Assembly (NCBI GenBank): GCA_016869675.1
Contig: VGDP01000002.1
Coordinates: forward strand, 82,001 to 146,000
Reading direction: 5' to 3'
Origin: Alphaproteobacteria bacterium
Lineage (GTDB): Bacteria > Pseudomonadota > Alphaproteobacteria > SP197
Length of the DNA stretch: 64,000 nucleotides
Positions 20,345 through 30,319 of this stretch are shown piece after piece. Under the pieces are notes generated by a model, which saw only the letters and a list, made by a program, of their open reading frames with translations, was not told where the DNA came from and did not search any database. The position numbers and the translations under genes are program-made. Position 1 is the stretch's first letter. Each line of letters begins with the position of its first letter.

Positions 20345-21565
20345 TCAAGCGATGCGCGAAACGTACCAATCGACAAAGCCGCGCGTGCCCATTTCGAGTG
20401 TGGCGTAGGGGCCCGGGACGTAGCGCCGCGAGTTCACGCCCGTCTGGTTGTCGCCGATGATCGTGGTGTCCTGGATGGTCGTCACGTCCCACATCCAGGT
20501 TATTCGGTCGACGTTGTAGTCGCGACCCTCGACCGCGTCCTCGCGCACCAGCCAGATCAGCACCACGTCGGTGATCGTCGGCGACACCGGCGTGAAGCGA
20601 AACAACGTGGCATGGTCGTTGGCCAGGTAGACGTAGAACAGCGGCCCCCAGATCACCAGCGTCTCGCCGCAATCGAACGCCTTGAGATCGCCCATGAGCG
20701 GCGCCACCGCGCGGCCGTCCTGGCTGAGCGTCTGCCAGCCTTCGCGGATGGGCTGGCGGAACACGCCGTAGGGCTGGCGCCGGTCGGTGGTTGTCGAATC
20801 GAGGTTGCCGACCACATGGCCCTTGGCCGCCCACGCGTCGGCCCAGGCACGCGTCACGGCCTGGTAGGAGCCCGGGTTGTCGTCGCCCGCCTTCACGTAG
20901 GCGTTGACCATGGTGTACTCGGGGTGCGCCGGGGCGCAGTGGTAGCACTCGCGGAAGTTCTCAACCGCCAGCTTCCAGTTGCCGTGGGTCGGGTACGTCT
21001 TGCGCGCGACGATCTTGGCCTTGTCGAGCCGGTTGGGCCGGAGATAGCGCCCCAACGCATCGGCCAGCGGATCGAAGGGCATGGTCGCCGGGTCGTCCTC
21101 GCGGCCCAGGTTGATGAACACCAGGCCCTCGAACACGCGCACCTGGCACGGGTGCAGCGGCCACGCCGCGGCGTCAAAGTCCGCCGGCATGTTTTTGGCG
21201 TGGATCAGCCGGCCTTCCAGGTCGTACACCCAGCCGTGGTAGGGGCAGGTCAGCGTGCGGGTGCTGCCCGCGTCCTCCAGGCAGATCAGGCTGCCGCGAT
21301 GACGGCAGACGTTGAAGAACGCGCGCACCTGGCCATCGCGGCCCTTGACCAGCACAATCGATTCGCCGGCGATGCGGTAGACCAGATAGCTGCCGGGCGT
21401 CGGCAGGCGCGCGACATGATCGACGAACAGCCACTGGTGGCTGACGATGCGCTGCATGTCCCGCTCGAAGATCGCCGGGTCGGTGTAGAACGGCTGCTCG
21501 AGCGAGTAGCCGGGGCGCTGGCGCCCGGCGAAGGCCTCGATCGACGGGGCGGTGGCTGCGGTCAT
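20345..21565 (-). CDS. Rieske [2Fe-2S] aromatic-ring-hydroxylating-type oxygenase alpha subunit
   Basis: CRHRGSLICLEDAGSTRTLTCPYHGWVYDLEG; mononuclear Fe region ENFRECYHCAPAHPEY. Confidence 0.92.
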   Translation of the reverse strand: MTAATAPSIEAFAGRQRPGYSLEQPFYTDPAIFERDMQRIVSHQWLFVDHVARLPTPGSYLVYRIAGESIVLVKGRDGQVRAFFNVCRHRGSLICLEDAGSTRTLTCPYHGWVYDLEGRLIHAKNMPADFDAAAWPLHPCQVRVFEGLVFINLGREDDPATMPFDPLADALGRYLRPNRLDKAKIVARKTYPTHGNWKLAVENFRECYHCAPAHPEYTMVNAYVKAGDDNPGSYQAVTRAWADAWAAKGHVVGNLDSTTTDRRQPYGVFRQPIREGWQTLSQDGRAVAPLMGDLKAFDCGETLVIWGPLFYVYLANDHATLFRFTPVSPTITDVVLIWLVREDAVEGRDYNVDRITWMWDVTTIQDTTIIGDNQTGVNSRRYVPGPYATLEMGTRGFVDWYVSRIA

Positions 21566-23631
21566 GATGCCTCCTTGCGGCGGGCGCCGAGCACGACACG
21601 GTCGCGCGCCGCTTCGCTGTCGTTGGAACCCAACTCACGGCCGTAGCGGTGGCCGGCGAAGATGGCCGCGATGATGAGGCCCGGCGCGGCGCAATCGCCG
21701 ATGCGGCGGACCGAGCGGATGCCGGCCTTGCGCAGCCGGTCCTCGTTGACCATCAGGGTTTGGTAGAGCGCCTCGTCGGGTTCGCGCGACGTCACCGGCA
21801 CCAGCGTCGCGCAGGCGCGCGTGACGCTGGGACCGCCATAGACATAGGCCAGCGTCACGCCGTTCTCGTCGAACGCCACGACGTTGTGCGAGACCAGGAC
21901 CTCGATGCCCAGACGCTGAAGCTGCGCCTGGATGCGTCCCTGATCGAGCGTGCGCTGGGCCTCGGGCGAGACCTGGCCTGCCGTGGTCACAAACAGCACG
22001 TCGTGGCCGAGGCCGCGCAGCTTCTCGGCGATCACGCCACCCATGTAGAAATGGTCGTCGTCGTAGACCACGACCGGGCCCTCGATGGCCGCGGCATCGT
22101 CCATCACCTCGTCGACGGTGACCACACCCTGGCGCTGCCAGCCCGTGATGGGCGCGAAGCTGGACCGGCCGCGCCCGTCGCGCCGCCACGAAGCGCCCGT
22201 GGCGATGCACACGTGCTCGAAGCCGAACTCGAGGATGTGCTCGGGCCCGAGTCGGCTGTCGCGGAACACCTCGACGTTCGGCATCTTGCCGATCTGCTGC
22301 AGCCGGTAGTCGCGCACGCGCGCCCATTCGGCCAGGCCCGGCAGGCGTGCTTCGCGGATGACCCGGCCGCCCAGCTCGAGCCCAGCCTCGGCCAGCGCCA
22401 CACGGTAGCCCCGCAGGCCGAGCGTGCGCGCCGCCTCGAGCCCCGCGGGCCCGGCGCCGACCACGAGGACGCGCTCGTCGGCGTGGCGCGTGGCCACGCG
22501 CTCCGGGTGCCAGTCGCGCCGCCACTCCTCGCCGCGCGTCGGATTCTGGGTGCACGCCAGCGGCACCACGTGGCCGTTGGACCAGATGCACATGTTGCAG
22601 CCGATGCACTCGCGGATGTCGTCGAGCCGCCCCTCCTCGATCTTCTTGGGCAGGAACGGATCGGCGATCGAGGGGCGCGCCGCGCCGATCATGTCCAGGA
22701 TGCCGCGCCGGATCTGGCCGACCATGGTGTCCGGGCTGGTGAACCGCCCGACGCCGACGACCGGCTTGGTCGTGATCGTCTTCACGAAGGCGACGTACTG
22801 CTCCTGCGCGGCTTCCTTGGCGAAGCGCGAGGTGCGCGCATCCGCGGAGAAGTTCGCGATGTTGACGTCCCACAAGTCCGGCACTTCGGCCAGGTGCTGG
22901 ACCAGCGCGCGGCCGTCGCCGTCGCACGTGATGCCGACCTGTTCGTCAAGGTTGTCCACGGCGAAGCGGAAGGCGACCGCGCAATCGCCACCCACCGCGT
23001 CCTTGGTGTCCGCCAGCAGTTCGCGGATCAGCCGTGCGCGGTTCTCGAACGAACCGCCATATTCGTCGGTCCGCGTGTTGTGCACCGGCGACAGGAATTG
23101 CGCCGGCAGGTAGCCGTGGGCCGCGTAGACGTAGACGATGTCGAACCCGGCACGCTTGGCGCGCAGCGCGGCGTCGCGGTGCCAACGCCTGAGCGTACGG
23201 ATGTCCGACTTGTCCATCGCCTGGGTCTGCACGGGGCCGTGCCAGACCGGCATGCTGTTGGGGGCGAGGCCGACCTCGCGCGTCATGGTGTTGCCGGTCG
23301 AGTACCCGCCGTACCACAGCTCGACGCCGGCAAGGGCACCGTGACGGTGGACCTTCTCGACCATGTCGCCGAGGGTGCGCACGTCGTCCTCGTCCCACAG
23401 TGTGCACTGGGGGTAGGGGTCGTCGCTGGCCGAGGGGTGGATCGAGCAGTACTCGGTGCACACCACGGCCCAGCCGCCTTCGGCGTTGATCTCGCGCATG
23501 CGGTGCAGGGTCTGCGGCCGGGTGTAGCCCATGCCGCTGCAATGGGGCACCTGGTAGAACCGGTTACGCGCGGTGACCGGGCCGATCTTGACCGGTTCGA
23601 ACAGCACGTCGTAACGCGGATCCCTGGCCAT
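21562..23631 (-). CDS. NADH:flavin oxidoreductase / trimethylamine dehydrogenase-like FMN + [4Fe-4S] enzyme
   Basis: OYE barrel with EYGGSFENRARLIRELL, CIGCNMCI cluster motif, VLVVGAGPAGLEAARTLGLRGYRVALAEAG. Confidence 0.9.
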   Translation of the reverse strand: MARDPRYDVLFEPVKIGPVTARNRFYQVPHCSGMGYTRPQTLHRMREINAEGGWAVVCTEYCSIHPSASDDPYPQCTLWDEDDVRTLGDMVEKVHRHGALAGVELWYGGYSTGNTMTREVGLAPNSMPVWHGPVQTQAMDKSDIRTLRRWHRDAALRAKRAGFDIVYVYAAHGYLPAQFLSPVHNTRTDEYGGSFENRARLIRELLADTKDAVGGDCAVAFRFAVDNLDEQVGITCDGDGRALVQHLAEVPDLWDVNIANFSADARTSRFAKEAAQEQYVAFVKTITTKPVVGVGRFTSPDTMVGQIRRGILDMIGAARPSIADPFLPKKIEEGRLDDIRECIGCNMCIWSNGHVVPLACTQNPTRGEEWRRDWHPERVATRHADERVLVVGAGPAGLEAARTLGLRGYRVALAEAGLELGGRVIREARLPGLAEWARVRDYRLQQIGKMPNVEVFRDSRLGPEHILEFGFEHVCIATGASWRRDGRGRSSFAPITGWQRQGVVTVDEVMDDAAAIEGPVVVYDDDHFYMGGVIAEKLRGLGHDVLFVTTAGQVSPEAQRTLDQGRIQAQLQRLGIEVLVSHNVVAFDENGVTLAYVYGGPSVTRACATLVPVTSREPDEALYQTLMVNEDRLRKAGIRSVRRIGDCAAPGLIIAAIFAGHRYGRELGSNDSEAARDRVVLGARRKEAS

Positions 23632-23741
23632 CGTCGCCCCCACCGGCTTGTATGCAAGTGGATTGTGGCGCCTCGGGGTACCCGGCGGCAAGGCCGCCTC
23701 GTTTACCGGATGTCAACGAACGGGGGCGCAAGGATGGGGCG

Positions 23742-24600
23742 ATGACCACAGCCTTGTCCGCCGTCGCCGCCGGCGCGGATCCCACGATCCACGCCATCCG
23801 TCAGGCCGCCTCGCGCAGCGGTGTCGATTTCGCCTTCATGCTGGCCCAGGCGGCCATCGAAAGCGGCTTCGACCTGAAGGCCCAGGCGCCGACCAGCTCG
23901 GGGCGCGGTCTTTACCAATTCACCGATGCGACGCGGCTCGCCATGGTGCGCGACCATGGCGCCGAGATCGGCCTGGGCGGTCATGCCCAACGCATCCAGA
24001 CCGACGGCGACGGCCGTGCCGTGGTCAAGGACAAGGCCGCGCGCGCCGAGATCCTGGCGCTGCGCGACGACCCGCGGCTGTCGGCGGAGCTGGCCGCGCG
24101 TCTGGCCCAGGACAACCGATCCGTCATAGAGGAAAGCCTGGGGTCCGGCCACGTCGGCGCGACCGAACTCTACCTAGCCCATTTCCTGGGCGCCGGCCAG
24201 GCGACCCGGTTCATGATCGCGTTCAAGTCGCGACCCGATACCGATGCCTCCCGCCTGTTCCCGGTCAAGGCCAAGGCCAACCCGGGCGTCTTCCTGGACG
24301 CCGAGGGGCGCCCGCGCAGCGTGCGCGCCATCTACGACGCGTTCGCGCGGCGGCTCGACACCGCCATGGACATCACGACGCCCGAACCGGTCATCGTCGC
24401 CCAGGCACCCGCGCCGCGACCCGGTGGTCGCGCCGTCCGCGTCATCGTCGCCGGCGCGCCCCGCCGCGACCTGGCTGCCCGGCCATCGCTACGCCCAGCC
24501 ACTGGACCCGCTCGTCGTGCTCGTGTTGGCCAGCCTCGACGCGCCGACACCCGCCGGCGCCAAACGCGCGGCTGGCAACCTGACCGGCACCGCCACCTGA
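23742..24600 (+). pseudogene. Lysozyme/transglycosylase-like protein (SLT-type), probably frameshifted near its C-terminus
   Basis: FAFMLAQAAIESGFDLKAQAPTSSGRGLYQFTDATRLAMV; more protein-like C-terminal frame TWLPGHRYAQPLDPLVVLVLASLDAPTPAGAKRAAGNLTGTAT is offset by 1 nt. Confidence 0.6.
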
Positions 24601-24656
24601 GCGTTTGACGCGCGCCCCGCCCGGCCCTATGCAACGGTCGGAACAGGGGGCGGGCG

Positions 24657-25880
24657 ATGATCGTCAAGGACGTCAAGACCTTCGTGGTCGGCAACCCACC
24701 GCCGCACTACGGCGGCCGCTACTTCATCTTCGTCAAACTGGTCACCGACGACGGCATCGAAGGCGTCGGCGAGGTCTACTGCGCCACCTTCGGACCGCGC
24801 ACGGTCGCGTGCATGATCGAGGACGTGTGCGCCCGCCACGTCGTCGGCCAGGACCCGTTCCGCATCGAGACCCTGTGGCGCAACGTCTACGGCCGCGGCT
24901 ATTCGCTGCGCCCGGACATCTCGCTGGTCGGTGTGCTGAGCGGCATCGAGATGGCGTGCTGGGACATCATCGGCAAGGCGGTCGACAAGCCGGTGCACGC
25001 CCTGCTCGGCGGCCGCGTGCGCAACCGCATCCGGTCCTACACGTACCTCTACCCTGGCGAGAACGAGGGACACGTCTACAGCGAGCCCGCAGTCTACCGC
25101 GACCCCGACGTCGCCGCCCAGCGCGCGGCCGAGTATGTCGCCATGGGCTTCACCGCGGTCAAGTTCGACCCGGCCGGCCCCTACGCCAACTTCGACCCGC
25201 GCCAGCCCTCGCTCGAGCGAATCGAGCTGTCGGCCGCGTTCTGCCGCCGCATCCGCGAAGCCGTGGGCACCAAGGCCGACCTGCTGTTCGGCACCCATGG
25301 CCAGTTCACGGCTTCGGGCGCGATCCGACTGGCCAAGCGGCTGGAGGCCTACGACCCGCTGTGGTTCGAGGAGCCGACGCCGCCCGAGATGCCCGAGGAG
25401 ATGGCCCTGGTCGCGCGCGCGACGTCGATCCCCATCGCCACCGGCGAGCGGCTGACCACCAAGTACGAGTTCGCGCGCGTGCTGGAGGCGCGCGCCGCGT
25501 CGATCCTGCAGATGGCACTGGGGCGGGTCGGCGGTCTGCTGGAGGCCAAGAAGATCGCGGCCATGGCCGAGGCCCACTACGCCCAGATCGCGCCGCACCT
25601 CTATTGCGGACCGATCGAGGGCGCCGCGAACGTGCAGTTGGCCGCGTGCACGCCCAACTTCCTGATTCTGGAGAGCATCCAGACCTGGGGCGGCTTCCAC
25701 GCCGAGATCCTGAAGACGCCCATGCGCTGGGAGGACGGCTTCGTCATCCCGCCGGACGCGCCGGGGCTCGGCGTCGAGCTGAACGAGGCGGTGGCGTTGG
25801 CCCACCCCTACGACGGCGACGAACTGCACCTGGAGCCGTCGGAGCAGGCGGACCCGGATCTCCACGCCAAGGTCTACTGA
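24657..25880 (+). CDS. Mandelate racemase/muconate lactonizing enzyme family protein (enolase superfamily)
   Basis: GIEMACWDIIGKAVDKPVHALLGG, WFEEPTPPEMPEEMALVARATSIPIATGERL. Confidence 0.92.
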   Translation: MIVKDVKTFVVGNPPPHYGGRYFIFVKLVTDDGIEGVGEVYCATFGPRTVACMIEDVCARHVVGQDPFRIETLWRNVYGRGYSLRPDISLVGVLSGIEMACWDIIGKAVDKPVHALLGGRVRNRIRSYTYLYPGENEGHVYSEPAVYRDPDVAAQRAAEYVAMGFTAVKFDPAGPYANFDPRQPSLERIELSAAFCRRIREAVGTKADLLFGTHGQFTASGAIRLAKRLEAYDPLWFEEPTPPEMPEEMALVARATSIPIATGERLTTKYEFARVLEARAASILQMALGRVGGLLEAKKIAAMAEAHYAQIAPHLYCGPIEGAANVQLAACTPNFLILESIQTWGGFHAEILKTPMRWEDGFVIPPDAPGLGVELNEAVALAHPYDGDELHLEPSEQADPDLHAKVY

Positions 25881-25902
25881 GACGCAGCCAGAGGAAGCGA
25901 CT

Positions 25903-26823
25903 ATGCGCTATGGCTGTATCGGACTCGGCAACCTGGGCGCGGCACTGGCGGGCTGTCTGGTCCGCGCCGGCTTCGAGGTCACGGTGTGCGACTTGGATCG
26001 GGCCCGAGCCGAGCCGCTGATCGCGGCGGGCGCGCGCTTCGCCGCCACGCCGAAGGCAGCCGCCGCGGTCAGCGACGCGGTGATCACGTGCCTGCCCTCG
26101 CCGGCGGCCTCGGCGGCCGTGGTCACGGGGCCCGACGGCGTGCTCGAGGGTCTGGCATCCGGTGGCACCTGGATCGAGATGAGCACCACGGACGACGACG
26201 AGATCCGCCGCATCGCCGGCCTCGCGGCGGCCAAGGGCATCGCGACGCTCGAGGCGCCGGTCACCGGCGGCGTGCACCGCGCCGCGGCGGGCCGCATCAC
26301 CGTGCTGGTGGGCGGCGACAAGGCGGTGTTCGACGCACACCGGCCCGCGCTGCAGGCCATGGGTCGCGAAATCCTGCACATGGGCCCGCTGGGCAGCGCC
26401 GCGGTGATCAAGGTCATCACTAACATGCTGGCCTTCATCCACCTGGTAGCGGCGGGCGAGGCCCTGATGCTGGCCAAGAAGGGCGGGCTGGACCTGGCCC
26501 AGGCGTTCGCCGCGATCAAGGCGTCGTCGGGCAACAGCTTCGTCCACGAGACCGAGAGCCAGCTCGTGCTCAACGGTTCCTACGACATCGGCTTCACCAT
26601 GGACCTGGCGTGCAAGGACCTGGGATTCGCCACGAAGTACGGCCGCGCCTTCGGCGTGCCGCTCGATCTGGCGGGGCTGACCGAGCAGACGTTCATCCGG
26701 GCGCGCGCCCAGTACGGTGGCAGCGCCTGGTCGACCCAGGTGGTCAAGCTGCTCGAGGACGCGCTCAGCACCGACCTGCGGGCACTCGGCTTCCCCGAAC
26801 GGCTCGGCCCCGACGCGCTGTAG
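25903..26823 (+). CDS. NAD(P)-dependent beta-hydroxyacid dehydrogenase (3-hydroxyisobutyrate dehydrogenase-like)
   Basis: YGCIGLGNLGAALAGCLVRAGFEVTVCDLD, LEAPVTGGVHRAAAGRITVLVGG. Confidence 0.9.
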   Translation: MRYGCIGLGNLGAALAGCLVRAGFEVTVCDLDRARAEPLIAAGARFAATPKAAAAVSDAVITCLPSPAASAAVVTGPDGVLEGLASGGTWIEMSTTDDDEIRRIAGLAAAKGIATLEAPVTGGVHRAAAGRITVLVGGDKAVFDAHRPALQAMGREILHMGPLGSAAVIKVITNMLAFIHLVAAGEALMLAKKGGLDLAQAFAAIKASSGNSFVHETESQLVLNGSYDIGFTMDLACKDLGFATKYGRAFGVPLDLAGLTEQTFIRARAQYGGSAWSTQVVKLLEDALSTDLRALGFPERLGPDAL

Positions 26824-26913
26824 TCGGCGGACCCGCGGCCGCCCGCCCTTCGTGGGCCGCTGCGCGGCCGCCTCAGGGCCAACGGGGTCGTGCGCGCTCA
26901 TAGAAAATCCGTC

Positions 26914-26952
26914 CGTGCTGAGGCGCGCGCCGAAGGCGCGCCACGAAGCACG
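26914..26952. repeat. Palindromic intergenic element
   Basis: CGTGCTGAGGCGCGCGCCGAAGGCGCGCCACGAAGCACG; hairpin GGCGCGC-CGAAG-GCGCGCC with partly complementary outer arms. Confidence 0.55.
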
Positions 26953-27075
26953 CAAGAAGCTGTCGGGCCCAGGAACCCACTCACCCTTCGACACGGCCGC
27001 GTCCGGCGCGATTGGACTTCGCGCCGACGGTGATGTCATATGGACGGCGACACCGACCATGCACCGAGACACGCC

Positions 27076-27978
27076 ATGACCATGGACACGCTGCCCTTCG
27101 GTCGCCCCGGCCGGTTCTACCGGGGCAATCTGCACACCCATTCGACCTTTTCCGACGGCGATCACCCGGTCGATCGGGTGTGTAACGCCTATCGCGACGC
27201 GGGCTACGACTTCCTGACGCTCAGCGATCACTTCATGGACTATTACAAGTACCCGGTCACCGACACGCGGCCCTACCGCACCAAGGACTTCACCACGATC
27301 ATCGGGGCCGAGTTGCACGCGCCGCGCACCGAGCTGGGCGAGCTGTGGCACATCAAGGCGGTCGGCCTGCCGCTCGACTTCGCGCCCGGCGCCAAGGACG
27401 AGAGCGGGCCCGAGCTGGCGCGGCGCGCCTATGAGGCTGGCGCCTTCATCGGAATCGTGCATCCCTCGTGGTACGGCCTGACCCACGACGACGCGCGCAC
27501 CCTGCCCTTCGCCCACGCCGTCGAGATCTACAACCACGGCAGCGTCGTCGAGGTGGACCGCGGCCACGACTGGCCGTTCCTGGATACGCTGCTGAACGAG
27601 GGCAAGCGCATGTCCGGCTACGCCAGCGATGACGCGCATTACCTGACCCACGACTGGCAGGGCGGCTGGATCATGGTCCACGCCGAGGCGCTGGACCCCG
27701 ACGCGCTGCTCGCATCGCTCAAGGCGGGGCGCTACTACTCGAGCACGGGCCCGACCATCGAGGACATCGCGCTCGGCGACGACACGGTGACCGTGTGCTC
27801 GTCGCCGGCCAGCGCGATCTCGATCATGGGCGTGGCCTCGAAGTCCGAGACCAAGATAGGCAAGGGCATGACCACGGCGAGCCTGCCCTTGCGCAAGTTC
27901 AAGGGTTCCTGGTTCCGCGTGACCGTGATCGACGAGGCGGGTCGGCGCGCCTGGTCGAACCCGGTCTGGCTGGACTGA
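27076..27978 (+). CDS. PHP-domain phosphoesterase (CehA/McbA family)
   Basis: RGNLHTHSTFSDGDHPVDRVCNAYRDAGYDFLTLSDHF; HPSWYGL; GYASDDAHY. Confidence 0.85.
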   Translation: MTMDTLPFGRPGRFYRGNLHTHSTFSDGDHPVDRVCNAYRDAGYDFLTLSDHFMDYYKYPVTDTRPYRTKDFTTIIGAELHAPRTELGELWHIKAVGLPLDFAPGAKDESGPELARRAYEAGAFIGIVHPSWYGLTHDDARTLPFAHAVEIYNHGSVVEVDRGHDWPFLDTLLNEGKRMSGYASDDAHYLTHDWQGGWIMVHAEALDPDALLASLKAGRYYSSTGPTIEDIALGDDTVTVCSSPASAISIMGVASKSETKIGKGMTTASLPLRKFKGSWFRVTVIDEAGRRAWSNPVWLD

Positions 27979-27988
27979 GGCGACGGCC

Positions 27989-28486
27989 ATGGCGACATCC
28001 CGCAAGGTGCTGCATACTGGCGGCTGCCAGTGTGGCGCCGTCCGCTACGCGCTCATGGCCGAGCCGACGCGCAACCATGTGTGCCACTGCCGCATGTGCC
28101 AGAAGGCGGTGGGCGGCCCGTTCGCGGCGTTCGCCGGGATCAAGCCGGGCGATTTTGAATGGACGCGCGGCACGCCCGCCGTCTACGCCAGTTCGACCCT
28201 GGCGATCCGCCACTTCTGCGCGGCGTGCGGCACGCCGCTCACGTTCCGCTACGTCGAGCGCGACTGGATGAACGTGACCATGGGCAGTCTGGACGACGCT
28301 AACGCCGCGGCGCCCGCGCTTCAGTTCGGCATGGAATCGCGCGTGCCCTGGCTGCCCCACGTGGGCATGCTGCCGGGCACGACGACCGAGCAGATGGTGC
28401 CGGCCGAAGCGATGGCGCGGCTGGCCTCGCTTCAGCACCCGGACCGCGAGACCGGGTTGGGTTGGTCGCCGCCTAAGGCGGGCTGA
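27989..28486 (+). CDS. GFA family protein (glutathione-dependent formaldehyde-activating enzyme-like)
   Basis: GGCQCGAVRY, CHCRMCQKAVGGPF, FCAACGTPLTFRY zinc cysteine motifs. Confidence 0.9.
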   Translation: MATSRKVLHTGGCQCGAVRYALMAEPTRNHVCHCRMCQKAVGGPFAAFAGIKPGDFEWTRGTPAVYASSTLAIRHFCAACGTPLTFRYVERDWMNVTMGSLDDANAAAPALQFGMESRVPWLPHVGMLPGTTTEQMVPAEAMARLASLQHPDRETGLGWSPPKAG

Positions 28487-28497
28487 AACCGGCTCCG

Positions 28498-30222
28498 TCA
28501 GACGAGGCCGAGCGTCTCGACACGGCGGTCGCGCGCCCGCACCGTGGGCCGGCCGTAGAGATAGCCCCGCAGATAATCGACTCCGCACTGCTCGAGCATC
28601 GCGGTGGTCTTGGCGTCCTCGATGCACTCGGCGACCGTCGCCTTGCCCGAGGACTCGGCCAATGAGGCGAGCGCGCGCACGAAAACGAGGTCCGAGGGCT
28701 GGCGCGCTAGTCCGGTGACGAACGAGCCGTCGATCTTGATCATGTCGACGGCCAGCGCCTTGAGCGTGCGGAACGAGGTGTGCCCGGCGCCGAAGTCGTC
28801 GGGCGCGACGCGGCAGCCCATGTCGCGCAGCGACGCGACGAAGCGCGCCGATTTCGCCAGGTTCTACAGCGCCGCGGTCTCGGTGATCTCAGCCAGCAGG
28901 CGCGTCGTCAGGTCGGACCGTGACCGCCCGGCGACCACCAGGCGACGCAGCCATTGCGAGTCCGACGTGGTCAGGCCGGAGACATTGACCGCGGCGACCA
29001 GCGCGGGATCTTGTTCCAGTTCGCTCAGCACCAGTTCCAGCATGCGCCGGTCGACCTGCCGGATAAGCCCGACGCGTTCGGCCGCGCGCACCAGCGGACC
29101 GGCCTGGCCCGCCAGGCCGGAGGCCTGCGCCGGGCGCAACTGGCATTCCTAGAACGCGACGCGGCCCGTGCGGCGTTCCACGATGGGCTGGAACGCCAGG
29201 TCGAGGACGGCGTTCTCCAGGCACCAGCGCAGCCGGTCGATGATCGCCAGGTCCTTGTGGGCCAGGGCCTTGGCGCTGCCGCGATCGTGGCGTGGCTCGG
29301 CGGCCTTGGTGTCGCCCCGCGCGATGTGTTCGGCCTTCTGGATGACGTCGTGCGCCGCGTGTTCGGCGCAGGGAAGGGCGACCGCACCGATCGCGACCTT
29401 GAAGCGCATACGGCCGACCGGCATCTCCGCCGCCAGACCGTCGATCATGGCGCTGATCTTGCCCACGGCGGCATCCACCCGGTCGGCCGGGCAGCCGTCC
29501 AGGATGACGCCGAAGGAATCCGTGCCGGTCCGGCTGGTGACATCGCTTTCGCGCAGGCAGCGATCGAGCTGCTGGCCGACGCCGATCAGCGCGGCGTTCG
29601 CGACGTCACCGCCGTAGACATCGGCGAGCAGCGCCAGGTCCTCGATCACCACGGACAGATACGCCCCAGGCGCGCCGTGACGCCGCGCTGAGGCCAGCGC
29701 CAATTCGAGTTGGTCGCGCAGGCGGCGCAGGTTGTAGTGGCCGGTCGGTTCGTCGAAATTGGCCAGGCGTTCGAGCCGCGCCTCGCGCTGCTTGTGCGGC
29801 GTGACGATGCGCAGGATGCCGTGCACGTCGGCTGCCTGGCCGGAATCGTCGTAGGAGACGGAGCCACGGTCCTGCACCCAGATGTAACTGCCATCGCCGG
29901 CGCGCACGCGGTATTCCACTTCGAAGCGTTCACCGGTGCCGGCGTGATGGGCGAGGCAACCGTCGAACGCCGCCAGGTCATCCGGGTGGATGCGGCGGCG
30001 CAGTACGTCGCGCCGCGCGAGCTCGTCGGTCGCAGCTAAGCGGAATGCGCCATCGGCCGCGTCGGACCATTGCAGCGCGCCGGTGGCCAGGTGGCAGGTG
30101 TAAGCGACGTCGCCGGCCGCTTCGAGCCCGCGCGCCGGCGACGTCGTCGGTTCCTGTCGACGCGGGATGCCCCGCGCGAGCCCCCTGCCTGAGACGTTCA
30201 TGCGGCCTTCCTGGCTCGACAC
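28498..30222 (-). pseudogene. PAS - degenerate GGDEF - EAL signalling protein with two in-frame TAG codons
   Basis: PAS-like VEYRVRAGDGSYIWVQDRGSVSYDDSG; GGDEF degenerate RTGTDSF; EAL region FQPIVERRTGRVAF*EC...LLAEITETAAL*NLAKSARFVASLRDMGCRVAPDDFGAGHTSFRTLKALAVDMIKIDGSFV; all segments in one frame. Confidence 0.85.
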
Positions 30223-30319
30223 CCGGGTCCCGTGGGCCGGGATCCCGTGGCGGCGAGGGTACGAAGCCGCGCCTTAAGAAAGGGTCAAGGTGGGGGACAT
30301 GCAGTTGCAACCGACCGGC

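Noticed and set aside
16581-30222. Pyrrolysine or global amber reassignment
   Set aside because: TAG is used as the normal stop of several intact genes here, and expected residues at the in-frame TAGs differ; no pyl genes or suppressor tRNA seen in the window.
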